Assembly (NCBI GenBank): GCA_016219875.1
Contig: JACRJZ010000089.1
Coordinates: forward strand, 1 to 64,000
Source: Verrucomicrobiota bacterium
GTDB lineage: Bacteria; Verrucomicrobiota; Verrucomicrobiia; Limisphaerales; JACRJZ01
Reading direction: 5' to 3'
DNA: 64,000 nucleotides
Positions within the stretch are counted from its first letter, which is position 1, and each line of letters starts with the position of its first letter. Under the pieces are notes generated by a model that searched no databases, was not told the DNA's origin, and saw only the letters and a program-made list of their open reading frames with translations. Positions 25,940 through 33,984 of this stretch are shown piece after piece. The position numbers and the translations under genes are program-made.

Positions 25940-27427
25940 GTGCCGACGACACCTCCACCAACCGCGGCACCCGCCGCGACTGGAAGCAAAGGAATTGCCT
26001 CCGCCATCAAACTCACTCCGTCGGATTTCGGCGTGCGGGCTTCGCAATTCTGGAAGAAATCGCCGGGGCTGCTCGCAAAGCTGAAGCGGCTTCTGCCCGC
26101 CGGAGAATTCACCGACGACCCGTCGGTCTGCGCGGCCTACGCGGGCGACAAGTGGTTTGCCGCCCACGTGCCGGACGCGGTGGCGTTGCCGCGCAGTGCG
26201 GAGTCGGTGTCGAAACTCCTTCGCTTCGCCCACGAACATCGGATTCCCGTCACAACGCGCGGCGCGGGCCACGGTTACGTGGGCGGCTGCGTGCCGGCGC
26301 ATGGCGGGATCGTGCTCTCCGTGGAGCGCCTGAACCGCATCCGCGAAATCCACGCCCGCGACTTTGTGGCAGTGACGCAGCCAGGTGTGATGACGCAGAG
26401 CTTGCAGGACGCCGTGGAGCGCAAGGGCCTGTTTTATCCGCCGGACCCGGCCAGCCGATCGGATTGCAGCATCGGGGGCAACATCGCCACCAACGCCGGC
26501 GGCCCGCGCTGTCTGAAATACGGCACCACACGCGACTACGTGCTGGGCCTGGAAGTGGTGCTGGCCGACGGCACGATCACGTGTCTGGGCAGCCGGACGC
26601 ACAAGAACAAAAGCGGTTTCGACCTGGGGCGCATCTTCGTCGGCTCGGAAGGCCTGTTGGGCGTGATCACGGAGGCGACGCTCAAGTTGATTCCGCTCCC
26701 GCCTTACCGCGCGGCTCTGGCGGTCGGGTTTCCGTCGATGAAGGACACCGCACGGGCGCTGCGGGCGATTTTCGCCGACGGCTTTCTGCCCTGCGCGCTG
26801 GAAGTCGCGGACGAGTTCACGCTGGCCGCCGCCCAAAAGCGCACGGGTAGCCAACGACTCGCGGGTTGCCGGGGCCACATGATCGTGGAACTGGACGGGC
26901 AGGAGCGCAGTGTGCGCGGCGAGATTCGTGACTTGGAGAAGATCGTGCGCCGTCATCGGCCGCGGTTCGTCGAACGCGCGTCCGGCGCCGGCGAATGCGA
27001 GAAACTATGGCAAATCCGCCGCGAATTCTCCTACGCGCTGCGCGACACGGGGCTGACCAAGTTGAACGAAGACATCGTGGTGCCGCGCGGCCGGCTGGAG
27101 GATTTGTTCCGGTTCACGGCCGCCTTGCAGAAGAAGTCCGGCCTGCCCATCGCCTGCTTCGGTCACGCGGGCGACGGCAACATCCACACCAACGTGATGG
27201 TGGACTACGCGCAGCCTGGCGCGCGCGAACGCAGCGAGGCGGCGCTGGATGCGCTCTTCGGACAAGTCCTGGCTTGGGGCGGCGTGATCACGGGCGAGCA
27301 CGGCATCGGTCTGGCGAAGAAACGCTGGTGGCCGACGGCAGCGTCGGTGGAAGCCCGCGAGCTGCACCGGCGCGTGAAGCGGGCGCTGGACCCAAGAGGC
27401 ATTTTGAACCCAGGGAAGTTTGTGTAG
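25940..27427 (+). CDS. FAD-linked oxidase, GlcD / D-lactate dehydrogenase type
   Basis: 495 residues. FAD-binding (PCMH-type) domain: VTTRGAGHGYVGGCVP near residue 110 and the SDCSIGGNIATNAGG stretch around 175-190 that contacts FAD. The C-terminal FAD_oxidase_C domain has CFGHAGDGNIHTNVMV and ends GEHGIGLAKKRW...RALDPRGILNPGKF, the classic GlcD/DLD ending. It oxidises a 2-hydroxy acid (glycolate, D-lactate or 2-hydroxyglutarate are candidates). GlcE and GlcF partners are not adjacent, so it could be a single-subunit D-lactate or D-2-hydroxyglutarate dehydrogenase. The start is a GTG at 25940 with a proline-rich leader; a later start is possible. Confidence 0.87.
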   Translation: MPTTPPPTAAPAATGSKGIASAIKLTPSDFGVRASQFWKKSPGLLAKLKRLLPAGEFTDDPSVCAAYAGDKWFAAHVPDAVALPRSAESVSKLLRFAHEHRIPVTTRGAGHGYVGGCVPAHGGIVLSVERLNRIREIHARDFVAVTQPGVMTQSLQDAVERKGLFYPPDPASRSDCSIGGNIATNAGGPRCLKYGTTRDYVLGLEVVLADGTITCLGSRTHKNKSGFDLGRIFVGSEGLLGVITEATLKLIPLPPYRAALAVGFPSMKDTARALRAIFADGFLPCALEVADEFTLAAAQKRTGSQRLAGCRGHMIVELDGQERSVRGEIRDLEKIVRRHRPRFVERASGAGECEKLWQIRREFSYALRDTGLTKLNEDIVVPRGRLEDLFRFTAALQKKSGLPIACFGHAGDGNIHTNVMVDYAQPGARERSEAALDALFGQVLAWGGVITGEHGIGLAKKRWWPTAASVEARELHRRVKRALDPRGILNPGKFV

Positions 27428-27529
27428 GCAGCGCAGCGGGCACGCGGCCCCGTCTGCTCCATGAATCCTCTCCCTGTCACGGTGTCCGGGTAGCCGCCGT
27501 TACGGGGAAGTGCAATCGCCTCTCGATTG

Positions 27530-27831
27530 AGCTTCTTTCAGAACGGTAGCAGCCGACGTGAGGAGAGTCGGAGCCACCGCCGACGGTTGCTGCCTCGGGC
27601 CAAGGAACGGAGCGCGGCTGTGGTCGAAGACCCAGCCGCAGCACGTTCCAGAGGACGCAGCTCGGACTTGCTCCCACGCCCCGCGCCTGGGTTGGTGCTG
27701 CGGCTGGTCCGGCGGACCCAGCCGCGCTCCGTTCCTTGGCAGGCTCTGTTTTCAATCTGCATTCTGCAATCTGCATTCCGCAATCAGAGTGAGCCTCCTC
27801 ACGTCGGCTGCTACGGGGTTTTGAAATCGCC
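27530..27831. repeat. PE1 element, copy C, expanded by a nested 140-bp palindrome
   Basis: Outer PE1 arms: GTAGCAGCCGACGTGAGGAG on the left, CCTCCTCACGTCGGCTGCTA and then GTTTTGAAATCGCC on the right. Between them sits a second long inverted repeat (27600-27739) with arms of about 45 bp beginning CCAAGGAACGGAGCGCGGCT, followed by five heptamers at 27754-27788. The whole is flanked by the direct repeat CTCGATT (27522-27528 and 27831-27837), a likely target duplication; the last base overlaps the element edge by one. The 516-bp gap 27428-27943 otherwise shows no gene. Confidence 0.85.
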
Positions 27832-27943
27832 TCGATTCTCAATGTGAAATTGTTCCTCCCCGCCGCAGCCCTTCTCGCGCAGCCCTGCTGGATGCAAAAG
27901 CCGGTTGGACAAAACCGCGCCGCCATGTTGAATTGGCGCAAGC

Positions 27944-29545
27944 ATGAAACCGTTCGACTTCCTTGTCCTCGGCTCCGGCGTTGCGGGGCTGTCTTTCGCG
28001 CTGAAAGCCGCCCCGCACGGACGCGTGGCCATCGTGACCAAGAAGCAGCGCGCCGATTCCAACACCAGTTACGCCCAGGGCGGCATCGCCACCGTGATGA
28101 GCAAGGAGGATTCCTTCGAACTGCACGTCAAAGACACGCTCGTCGCCGGCGCCGGCTTGTGCAAAGAGGAAGCGGTCCGCACCATCGTCCAGGAAGGGCC
28201 GGCCCGCATCGCGGAGCTGATTGAGTATGGGACGCAGTTCACCCAGCGCGAGATCCCCGGCCATCCGGGCGAGCGGGAGCTTGATCTGACGCGCGAAGGC
28301 GGCCATTCCAAGCGCCGCATCCTCCACGTGAAAGACCTGACGGGACGGGAAGTTGAGCGTGCCCTCCTGGCGGCGGCGGAACGCGAACCGAACATCCAGA
28401 TTCTCGAACACCACATCGCCATCGATCTCATCACGACCGCAAAGCTCGGCGCGGGCGGGCCGAACCGCTGCATCGGCGCCTACGTGCTGGATAAGGTCCG
28501 CGGCGAGGTGATGACCTTTGCCGCGCCGGTGGTGGTGCTGGCCACGGGCAGTTGCGGCAAGGTCTATCTCTACACGACCAACCCCGACATCGCGACCGGC
28601 GACGGCGTGGCGATGGCGTATCGCGCCGGCGTCCCGGTGGCCAACATGGAATTCATCCAATTCCATCCCACCTGTTACTACAACCCCAGCGCCAAGTCTT
28701 TTCTCATCAGTGAAGCCGTGCGCGGCGAGGGCGCCATCCTGCGCGACCTGGCAGGCGTGGAGTTCATGCCCAAATACGATCCGCGCCGGGAACTGGCGCC
28801 GCGCGACATCGTGGCCCGCGCCATTGACAATGAGATGAAGAAGACCGGCGCCGACTACGTGCTGCTGGACATCACGCACAAGCCGGCCCGGTTCATCATG
28901 GACCACTTCCCGAACATCTACGAGACGTGCCTGAAGTACGGCCTGGACATCACGAAAGAGGCCATTCCCGTCGTGCCCGCGGCCCATTACCAATGCGGCG
29001 GCGTGGTCACCGACATTGATGGCCACACCGAAATCAATGGCCTCTACGCCGTCGGCGAAGTCTCTTGCACCGGCCTGCACGGGGCCAATCGCCTTGCCAG
29101 CAACTCGCTGCTCGAAGCCTTGGTCTGCGGCCATCGCGCGGCGCAACACTCCGCGGCCCATCGCGATCCCCTGCCCTCTTTGCCGATTCCGCCCTGGCAA
29201 TCCGGCAACGCCTCCAATGCGGACGAACTCGTCGTCGTCTCCCACAACTGGGATGAAATCCGGCGCTTGATGTGGGACTACGTCGGGATCGTGCGCACCA
29301 ACAAGCGGCTGGAGCGGGCGAAGCATCGCATTGCCCGGTTGCAGGAAGAAATCCAGGAGTACTACTGGGACTTCATCGTCACGAACGACCTGCTCGAGTT
29401 GCGCAACATCGCCACGGTGGCGGAGTTGATCGTGGCGTGCGCCCTGCAACGCCCCGAAAGCCGCGGCCTGCACTACAACCTCGACTTCCCGGAGGCCAAT
29501 CCCGCCTGGGCGCAGCGGGACACCGTGGTGCGGCGCCCCGCGTAG
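27944..29545 (+). CDS. nadB: L-aspartate oxidase
   Basis: 533 residues, the normal length. FAD-dependent oxidation of L-aspartate to iminoaspartate, first step of de novo NAD synthesis, cytoplasmic. Dinucleotide-binding GSGVAGLS at 10-17, NTSYAQGGIA (family signature), LATGSCGKVYLYTTNP, EFIQFHPT, and the late FAD motif HGANRLASNSLLEALVCG. The helical C-terminal domain (VGIVRTNKRLERA) separates NadB from succinate dehydrogenase SdhA, which it otherwise resembles. nadA and nadC are not in the window. Confidence 0.95.
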   Translation: MKPFDFLVLGSGVAGLSFALKAAPHGRVAIVTKKQRADSNTSYAQGGIATVMSKEDSFELHVKDTLVAGAGLCKEEAVRTIVQEGPARIAELIEYGTQFTQREIPGHPGERELDLTREGGHSKRRILHVKDLTGREVERALLAAAEREPNIQILEHHIAIDLITTAKLGAGGPNRCIGAYVLDKVRGEVMTFAAPVVVLATGSCGKVYLYTTNPDIATGDGVAMAYRAGVPVANMEFIQFHPTCYYNPSAKSFLISEAVRGEGAILRDLAGVEFMPKYDPRRELAPRDIVARAIDNEMKKTGADYVLLDITHKPARFIMDHFPNIYETCLKYGLDITKEAIPVVPAAHYQCGGVVTDIDGHTEINGLYAVGEVSCTGLHGANRLASNSLLEALVCGHRAAQHSAAHRDPLPSLPIPPWQSGNASNADELVVVSHNWDEIRRLMWDYVGIVRTNKRLERAKHRIARLQEEIQEYYWDFIVTNDLLELRNIATVAELIVACALQRPESRGLHYNLDFPEANPAWAQRDTVVRRPA

Positions 29546-29564
29546 GTCAGGCGTCGCGCCTGAC
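29546..29564 (+). terminator. Hairpin directly after nadB
   Basis: Perfect 8-bp stem GTCAGGCG / CGCCTGAC with a 3-nt loop, starting one base after the nadB stop codon. No T-tract follows, so it may act as a weak terminator or as a 3'-end stabiliser. Confidence 0.5.
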
Positions 29565-29717
29565 TCCGTGGTTGGTGGAGGAGATCACAGACGGGCGTGA
29601 CGCTTCAGTGAAGACCCGGCCAACGCTGGCCGCCGCTGCGATCCGCTGCCGTGGTGAAGGACCCCGCCATCGGGGAAAGCAGTTGAAAACCGCCGTAAGC
29701 CAAGTAAGACTCCGGCC

Positions 29718-29969
29718 ATGAGTACGGCAACACTTTCGACCAAGGGCCAGTTGGTCATCCCCAACCGCCTTCGCCAAGCCCTCCATCTGCGGCCGGGCGA
29801 CCGGGTTTCATTTTCCTTGGAGGGCGAGAAACTGGTGCTTCAGCGCCACGCGCCCCAACGCGCCCGGCTCGTGCGAGGAAAGTTCGGGCGACCCGTGCTC
29901 GTCGCGCCGCCGGGTGCGCCGCCCATGACCCCGGAGCGGGTCAAAGCCATCCTGGAGGAACTCTCGTGA
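29718..29969 (+). CDS. AbrB/MazE/SpoVT-type antitoxin (VapB-like)
   Basis: 83 residues. It begins MSTATLSTKGQLVIPNRLRQ, the swapped-hairpin DNA-binding motif of AbrB-family antitoxins, followed by LRPGDRVSFSLEGEKLVLQR. The C-terminal half (FGRPVLVAP...MTPERVKAILEEL) is the toxin-binding tail. Its TGA overlaps the GTG start of the PIN gene (GTGA), typical of translationally coupled vapBC pairs. Such antitoxins repress their own promoter with the toxin; operator sites were not identified. Confidence 0.85.
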   Translation: MSTATLSTKGQLVIPNRLRQALHLRPGDRVSFSLEGEKLVLQRHAPQRARLVRGKFGRPVLVAPPGAPPMTPERVKAILEELS

Positions 29970-30361
29970 GTCACCTCCTGGACGTGAACCTACTGCTCGC
30001 CTGCGCTTGGTCCGGGCACGCCGATCACGCCCGCGCCAACCGCTGGTTGAACTCGACCGCCGCCTTTGCCACCGCTCCGATCACCCAGATGGGATTCCTG
30101 CGGGTGAGCATGAGCGCGGCCTACGGCGCTTCGTTTGCCGATGCCAGGACCGCTTTGACGGCCATCCTCCAGTTGCGGTCGCACCGTTTTCTGACCGACG
30201 CCACACAGGCCGACTCGCTGCCGGCCCTTTCCACCAGCAAGGACGTGATCGACGCTCACCTCGTGCGATTGGCCGCCAGCCACGGCCTGAAACTCGCGAC
30301 CCTGGATGGAAACCTCTGCAAGAAACCGTGGGCCGCCAGCACCGCTGAAAACCCACTGTGA
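29966..30361 (+). CDS. PIN-domain ribonuclease toxin (VapC-like)
   Basis: 131 residues. PIN fold: the first acidic residue in MSHLLDVNLLLA (Asp6), then ITQMGFLRVS in the middle and DAHLVRLAASHGLKLATLDG near the end, giving the conserved acidic residues that bind Mg/Mn. VapC toxins cleave tRNA or rRNA when the antitoxin is degraded. GTG start, 4-bp overlap with the antitoxin. The target of this member is unknown. It lies directly next to a block of gene relics. Confidence 0.85.
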   Translation: MSHLLDVNLLLACAWSGHADHARANRWLNSTAAFATAPITQMGFLRVSMSAAYGASFADARTALTAILQLRSHRFLTDATQADSLPALSTSKDVIDAHLVRLAASHGLKLATLDGNLCKKPWAASTAENPL

Positions 30362-30370
30362 CCCACGGCC

Positions 30371-30681
30371 TTGAGCGCTGAATTCCAGCACGACATCTTT
30401 CTGAAGCCCAACCAGGCGGACAAGCTGCGGGTGCGGCGGCTGGCGGCTGACTCTCAGCCGTCAACTCTCAACCCTCAACCAACTCGGGCCATCGAGCGCG
30501 AGCTGGAGGCTTTGCGCACGCCGATCATCTCTCAAACCTCAACCCTCAACTATCAAGCTGCCAAGCGGCTGGAGCGCAACACCGTTGGGAGGGGCAACTT
30601 GCCCTTTCGCGATCCGGCCAACGCTGGACGCCGCTTCATCCCGCGCCTGCTGGCCGACTGCAAACTCCCGGACAGACTGTG
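30371..30681 (+). pseudogene. Decayed TIR-domain protein relic
   Basis: Starts EFQHDIFLKPNQADKLRVRRL, close to the opening of TIR domains (typically YDVFISHNQADK..VR.LAERL). It later contains AIERELEALRT (compare AIE.GLE.SR in the alphaC region) and FRDPANAGRRFIPRLLADC, a block I know from bacterial TIR proteins. The parts between, including the catalytic-Glu region (expected WFDE), are missing. They are replaced by two runs of TCAACYC heptamers (30461-30484 and 30532-30557), translated PSTLNPQP and TSTLNYQ. It is almost certainly a deleted relic of a TIR protein, a family used in NAD-depleting defence or signalling. Confidence 0.6.
30461..30557. repeat. Two short TCAACYC heptamer arrays
   Basis: TCAACTC, TCAACCC, TCAACCA at 30461-30481 and TCAAACC, TCAACCC, TCAACTA at 30532-30552, about 50 bp apart inside the TIR relic. 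They mark the positions where conserved TIR sequence has been lost. Confidence 0.75.
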
Positions 30682-30843
30682 CCGAACCACGTCAGCAGCG
30701 AAATCGCCCTCGGCAGGAAACTCGGCATTGACGCGACGAAGACAATTCCGGGCGAAGGCTTCAAACGCCCCTGGCCGCCGCTCATCAAGATGGATGCCGC
30801 GGTGACGACGGAGGTGGAAACGCTTCCCCTCCGCACCGAGTGA
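30682..30843 (+). pseudogene. C-terminal relic of a UbiD-type decarboxylase
   Basis: 54 codons ending in TGA. It reads PNHVSSEIALGRKLGIDATK then PGEGFKRPWPPLIKMD, which matches the C-terminal end of UbiD-family prenylated-FMN decarboxylases (pattern ..KMGIDAT....EGF.RPWP..I.MD). No N-terminal or central UbiD sequence is present. It is joined directly to the 3' end of the TIR relic in another frame, so this is a deletion junction and not a gene. Confidence 0.65.
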
Positions 30844-30923
30844 GAATCCCAACGGGGTGCAGCGTGGCAACATCCGCTCGCGTTCAGGGGTGAGGTCTTG
30901 ACGGCGCGGCGCGGGGACGCAAA

Positions 30924-30951
30924 CAAGGCGCGACGGCAAAGTCGCGCCTTG
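30924..30951. repeat. Perfect 11-bp-stem hairpin
   Basis: CAAGGCGCGAC, a 6-nt loop, then GTCGCGCCTTG. It lies in the gene-free stretch 30844-31140. There is no T-tract, so terminator function is uncertain. Confidence 0.7.
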
Positions 30952-31090
30952 GCAAAGGACCCACCACACGCGAGGGCGGTTTAGGAAACGTGCTGGCGCG
31001 TCCGGCACGTGTCAGGCAGCAGTGCTTCTGGCCGAAGACGATCTCCTGAGGGTAGCTCGATATTCCCGAGCGACCCTTCGCAAGAGCGAT

Positions 31091-31116
31091 TCAGGCCGGC
31101 TTGGCTGCCGGCCTGA
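31091..31116 (-). terminator. Hairpin downstream of the PEP-CTERM gene
   Basis: TCAGGCCGGC, a 6-nt loop, then GCCGGCCTGA: a 10-bp GC-rich stem 25 bp past the stop codon of the minus-strand gene. No clear U-tract, so it is a likely but not certain transcription end. Confidence 0.5.
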
Positions 31117-31140
31117 GCGGTTTGTCACCAAGACCAACGG

Positions 31141-31788
31141 TTACGCCTTGCGGCTCTTGCGCAGCATTCTCAATGCGCTCGCTCCGAATGGCAGCAGCGC
31201 CAGCGCGCCCGCAATGATCGTCGAAGGCTCGGGCACCGGCACCAGGTTCACGTCATCAACGTAAAGCCAATGCGCCGTGATGCCTGCTTGATTCCAACCG
31301 ATGAACAACTGTTGCGGGTTCAGGCCCGAGGCAGGCGCCGTCAGCGTGGTGGTGTAATGAGTGTACTCGGTCGTACCGCTCACGGTCCATGTAAAAGGCG
31401 GCCCCATTCCAGGTCCAAATCCCACATCCAAAACCCCATTACCAGTACTCTTAGCCCAGAAGTCGAGGATGTACTGTTGACCTTGGACCACCAACGACAC
31501 AGTTTGGAGGACACCAGCCCAACCGATCGCACCCCCATCTTCCATCGGCTGTAACCGCACGGCTCGTGCGCCGGAGTGTTGATTGGGAGTGACAACTGTA
31601 GCCCGTTGTCCGTCCCACGGCTCTGTACTGGGCTGGCCAGGCGCAGGTAATGGTCCTAAGCTCGAGTCTTCAAACCCCGGGTTCAGGATCAAATTGCCTT
31701 GGACCGATACGGCACTCAGCAACCCAGCCAACAGGATTCCTGCTAGCATCCCCGAGGATCTTCCGATCCATCTTGTCGTTCTTTTCAT
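31141..31788 (-). CDS. PEP-CTERM secreted protein
   Basis: 215 residues. Signal peptide (GMLAGILLAGLLSAVSVQG) and a carbohydrate-binding-module-like beta-sandwich (NLILNPGFEDSS..., VLQTVSLVVQGQQYILDFWA, HWLYVDDVNLVPV). The C-terminal sorting signal is PEPSTIIAGALALLPFGAS followed by the basic tail RMLRKSRKA. PEP-CTERM proteins are recognised by exosortase EpsH/XrtA, cleaved and moved to the cell surface or exopolysaccharide. No exosortase is in the window. The gene stands alone. Confidence 0.9.
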   Translation of the reverse strand: MKRTTRWIGRSSGMLAGILLAGLLSAVSVQGNLILNPGFEDSSLGPLPAPGQPSTEPWDGQRATVVTPNQHSGARAVRLQPMEDGGAIGWAGVLQTVSLVVQGQQYILDFWAKSTGNGVLDVGFGPGMGPPFTWTVSGTTEYTHYTTTLTAPASGLNPQQLFIGWNQAGITAHWLYVDDVNLVPVPEPSTIIAGALALLPFGASALRMLRKSRKA

Positions 31789-32299
31789 AGACTTTCTTTC
31801 AGGTTTTGACCGCCCCGGAAAGCGGTTCCCGGCTCGACATCCAAGCCGGTTCTGGCTTCCTGTTACCCGGACGGTCTCTTCGTTGTCCCTGGTTTCAGGT
31901 GTTACGGCACTGTCATTGATAGAAATTTACTTTTGCGCGCTGAGCGTACTGAGCGCTGCGCGGGTGATTTGCTTTTTGCCGCGCAACTTCGCTCCATTAA
32001 CTGGTTTCGTGTCTGTTGCCCATCATTGACAAGCCTCAAGAACTGTCTATCCACCCACGGGCCATCTTCACTCACAATTGGGACATGCGGAGGAGGGCGG
32101 GAATCGAGTCTTGGGGGGCTCTTCATAATAGCTGCTCCGAGCTTTCACCAACGACGACTTCGTTGTCGAAGGCTACGTTGACCCGCGCAGGCCGTTGCGC
32201 GAGGAAGGCGGCTGCGTCACGCGCGGTTGAACGAGCGCAGTTGCCGGCTGGCTCCACGCTTCGCTTGATTTCAAATTGCAGAATCCAGATTTCAGATCG
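31789..32299. other. Gene-free stretch upstream of the PEP-CTERM gene
   Basis: About 510 bp with no supported gene. The first part must hold the promoter of the PEP-CTERM gene, but no convincing -35/-10 pair stands out. A short plus-strand frame near 32145-32229 (FTNDDFVVEGYVDPRRPL) ends in a stop and could be another gene tail; I do not recognise it. The segment 32245-32300 (CACGCTTCGCTTGATTTCAA) is partly repeated at 32580-32630 (CACGCTCCGCTTGATTGCAG). Confidence 0.4.
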
Positions 32300-32599
32300 T
32301 CACGCCTGTTGCCCCAGATAATCCGACGGCAGCATCCGGCCCGGCAGCGGCGGATCGTTCGTCGCCGCGTCAAGCCACGCCTGGCGCTCCGCCGCCGCCC
32401 AGGGTCGCAATGCTGCAGCCTCCGCGATCGTCAACACGGCTGTGCAGGAGCCGAACGGCCTCGGTTCGCTGGCAAAAAAAGAATCGCCCTGGCTGGCAAA
32501 TTCTTCGTGCCGAAGGAGCAGAAGGTCACGGACCCTGGCCAGGAGCAGTTGCTGTTGCGTGCAACGGTGGGGGAATTGGTCCGGCGCCACGCTCCGCTT
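32300..32599 (-). pseudogene. Possible C-terminal relic of a PaaX-like regulator
   Basis: The minus-strand frame ends WLDAATNDPPLPGRMLPSDY followed by LGQQA and stop. This resembles the end of PaaX-type transcriptional regulators (pattern DP.LP..LLP.DW.G..A). Further upstream it reads AVLTIAEAAALRPWAAAERQ. The N-terminal winged helix is absent; the upstream side dissolves into AATCTG-like repeat sequence (about 32599-32628). The call rests on one short motif, so it is tentative. Confidence 0.3.
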
Positions 32600-32708
32600 G
32601 ATTGCAGATGACAGATTGCAGATTTCAAAGCCCAGTGAACCGAAAGGCAAGGCGGTGGCGATCACCTTCACGGGAGAAATTGGAAACAGGCGAGACGCCT
32701 GTCCTACG

Positions 32709-33818
32709 TCAGTTCACGAGCCGGTACCAGTTGTCCCGCTGACGTGGTTCGTAGCCGAGGTCGCGGATGAGCCGGTGCATGTCGGCCACGCTCATACGGA
32801 ACGACGCGCCGGCCTGGCTGACGACGTTTTCCTCCAGCATGATGCTGCCCAAGTCGTTCGCGCCAAACTTGAGCGCGATCTGGCCGATGTCCGGCCCTTG
32901 CGTCACCCAGGAACTTTGCACGTTCTCGAAGTTGTCCAGGAAGACCCGCGCCAGGGCTTGGGTGCGGAGGTACTCGTGAGCGCCGACGGTGGGCGCACGC
33001 AGTCGCGTGTGCTCCGGCTGGTAGGTCCAGCAGATGAACGCCGTGAAGCCGCCCGTCTTGTCCTGTTGCGTGCGCACGCGGTCGAAGTGCTCGATGCGGT
33101 CCTCCACGGTTTCGACGTGGCCAAACATCATCGTGGCGCTCGTGCGCAGGCCGAGCCGATGCGCGGTATCCATCACGCCGAGCCACTCGTCTGTCGTGGC
33201 TTTGAGCGGGGCCACGCGCTGGCGCACGCGGTCCACGAGAATCTCGGCGCCGCCGCCAGGAATGCTACCGAGACCCGCAGCGACGAACTGCTTGATGAGG
33301 TCCTCGACGGGCAGGTTGAAGACTTTCTGGAAGTGAATGAATTCGCTCGGGCTGAAGCCGTGGATGTTGATCGCGGGAAACTTCGCCTTGATGTGCGCGA
33401 GCAGGTCCAGATACCAGTCGAGCGTGAGCTTGGGATGATGGCCGCCCTGGAGGAGAATCTGCGTGCCGCCGTGGGCAAGCGTTTCCTCGATCTTGCGGTC
33501 CATCTCGTCGTGTGTGATGACGTAGGCGTCGTCGTCCTTCTCGGTGCGATAGAAGGCGCAGAATTTGCAATAGACGTTGCAGACGTTCGTGTAGTTGATG
33601 TTGCGATCGACGATGTAGGTGACGACCTCGTTCCCGCGGCCCTCGTAGGCGCGCGCCTTGGCCAGTTCGCGGCGGCGTTGGGCCAGCGCGCCCAACTCTT
33701 CAAGCGACAGCCGGTAAAGGCGCAGGGCTTCGGCGCGGTCAATCCGCGCTCCGTCCCAGACCTTCTGCAAGAGTGCGTCCATCGACGCGTCGCAAATCAT
33801 GGGCGCAATGTAGGCCAT
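32709..33818 (-). CDS. mqnC: Cyclic dehypoxanthinyl futalosine synthase
   Basis: 369 residues. A radical-SAM enzyme of the futalosine pathway for menaquinone, cyclising dehypoxanthine futalosine. The 4Fe-4S motif is CNVYCKFCAFYR, preceded by NINYTNVC as in MqnC. Further family blocks are ILLQGGHHPKLTLDWYLDLL, IHGFSPSEF, and GLGSIPGGGAEILVD, with SSWVTQGPDIGQ near the C-terminus. MqnE has similar architecture but different flanking sequence; the GGHHP and GGGAEIL blocks favour MqnC. No other mqn gene is nearby. The start at 33818 is the longest; MDALLQKVWDG 12 codons later is an alternative. Confidence 0.92.
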   Translation of the reverse strand: MAYIAPMICDASMDALLQKVWDGARIDRAEALRLYRLSLEELGALAQRRRELAKARAYEGRGNEVVTYIVDRNINYTNVCNVYCKFCAFYRTEKDDDAYVITHDEMDRKIEETLAHGGTQILLQGGHHPKLTLDWYLDLLAHIKAKFPAINIHGFSPSEFIHFQKVFNLPVEDLIKQFVAAGLGSIPGGGAEILVDRVRQRVAPLKATTDEWLGVMDTAHRLGLRTSATMMFGHVETVEDRIEHFDRVRTQQDKTGGFTAFICWTYQPEHTRLRAPTVGAHEYLRTQALARVFLDNFENVQSSWVTQGPDIGQIALKFGANDLGSIMLEENVVSQAGASFRMSVADMHRLIRDLGYEPRQRDNWYRLVN

Positions 33819-33860
33819 GCCACCTCACGGGCAAGCGCCGCGGCAGCGCCATTCAAACGA

Positions 33861-33958
33861 GGCGATTTCAAAACCCCGTAGCAGCCGACGTGAGGAGGCT
33901 CAAACTCCAACGGAAACAGAGCCTCCTCACGTCGGCTGCTACGGTTTTGAAGGAAGCC
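33861..33958. repeat. PE1 palindromic element, copy D, with 7-bp target duplication
   Basis: 98 bp. Left terminus GGCGATTTCAAAAC, right terminus GTTTTGAAGGAAGCC, arms GTAGCAGCCGACGTGAGGAG and complement. Flanked exactly by CAAACGA on both sides (33854-33860 and 33959-33965). This is the cleanest copy and defines the element's ends. It lies between mqnC and the UPF0173 gene. Confidence 0.9.
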
Positions 33959-33984
33959 CAAACGAAGGAGACAATCCCAACGGC

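Noticed and set aside
27477..27941. Open frames across PE1 copy C on both strands
   Set aside because: They are translations of palindromic arms (SSRREEA, EPPHVGCY). Because the arms are complementary, both strands give similar peptides; that is a property of the repeat, not evidence for a gene.
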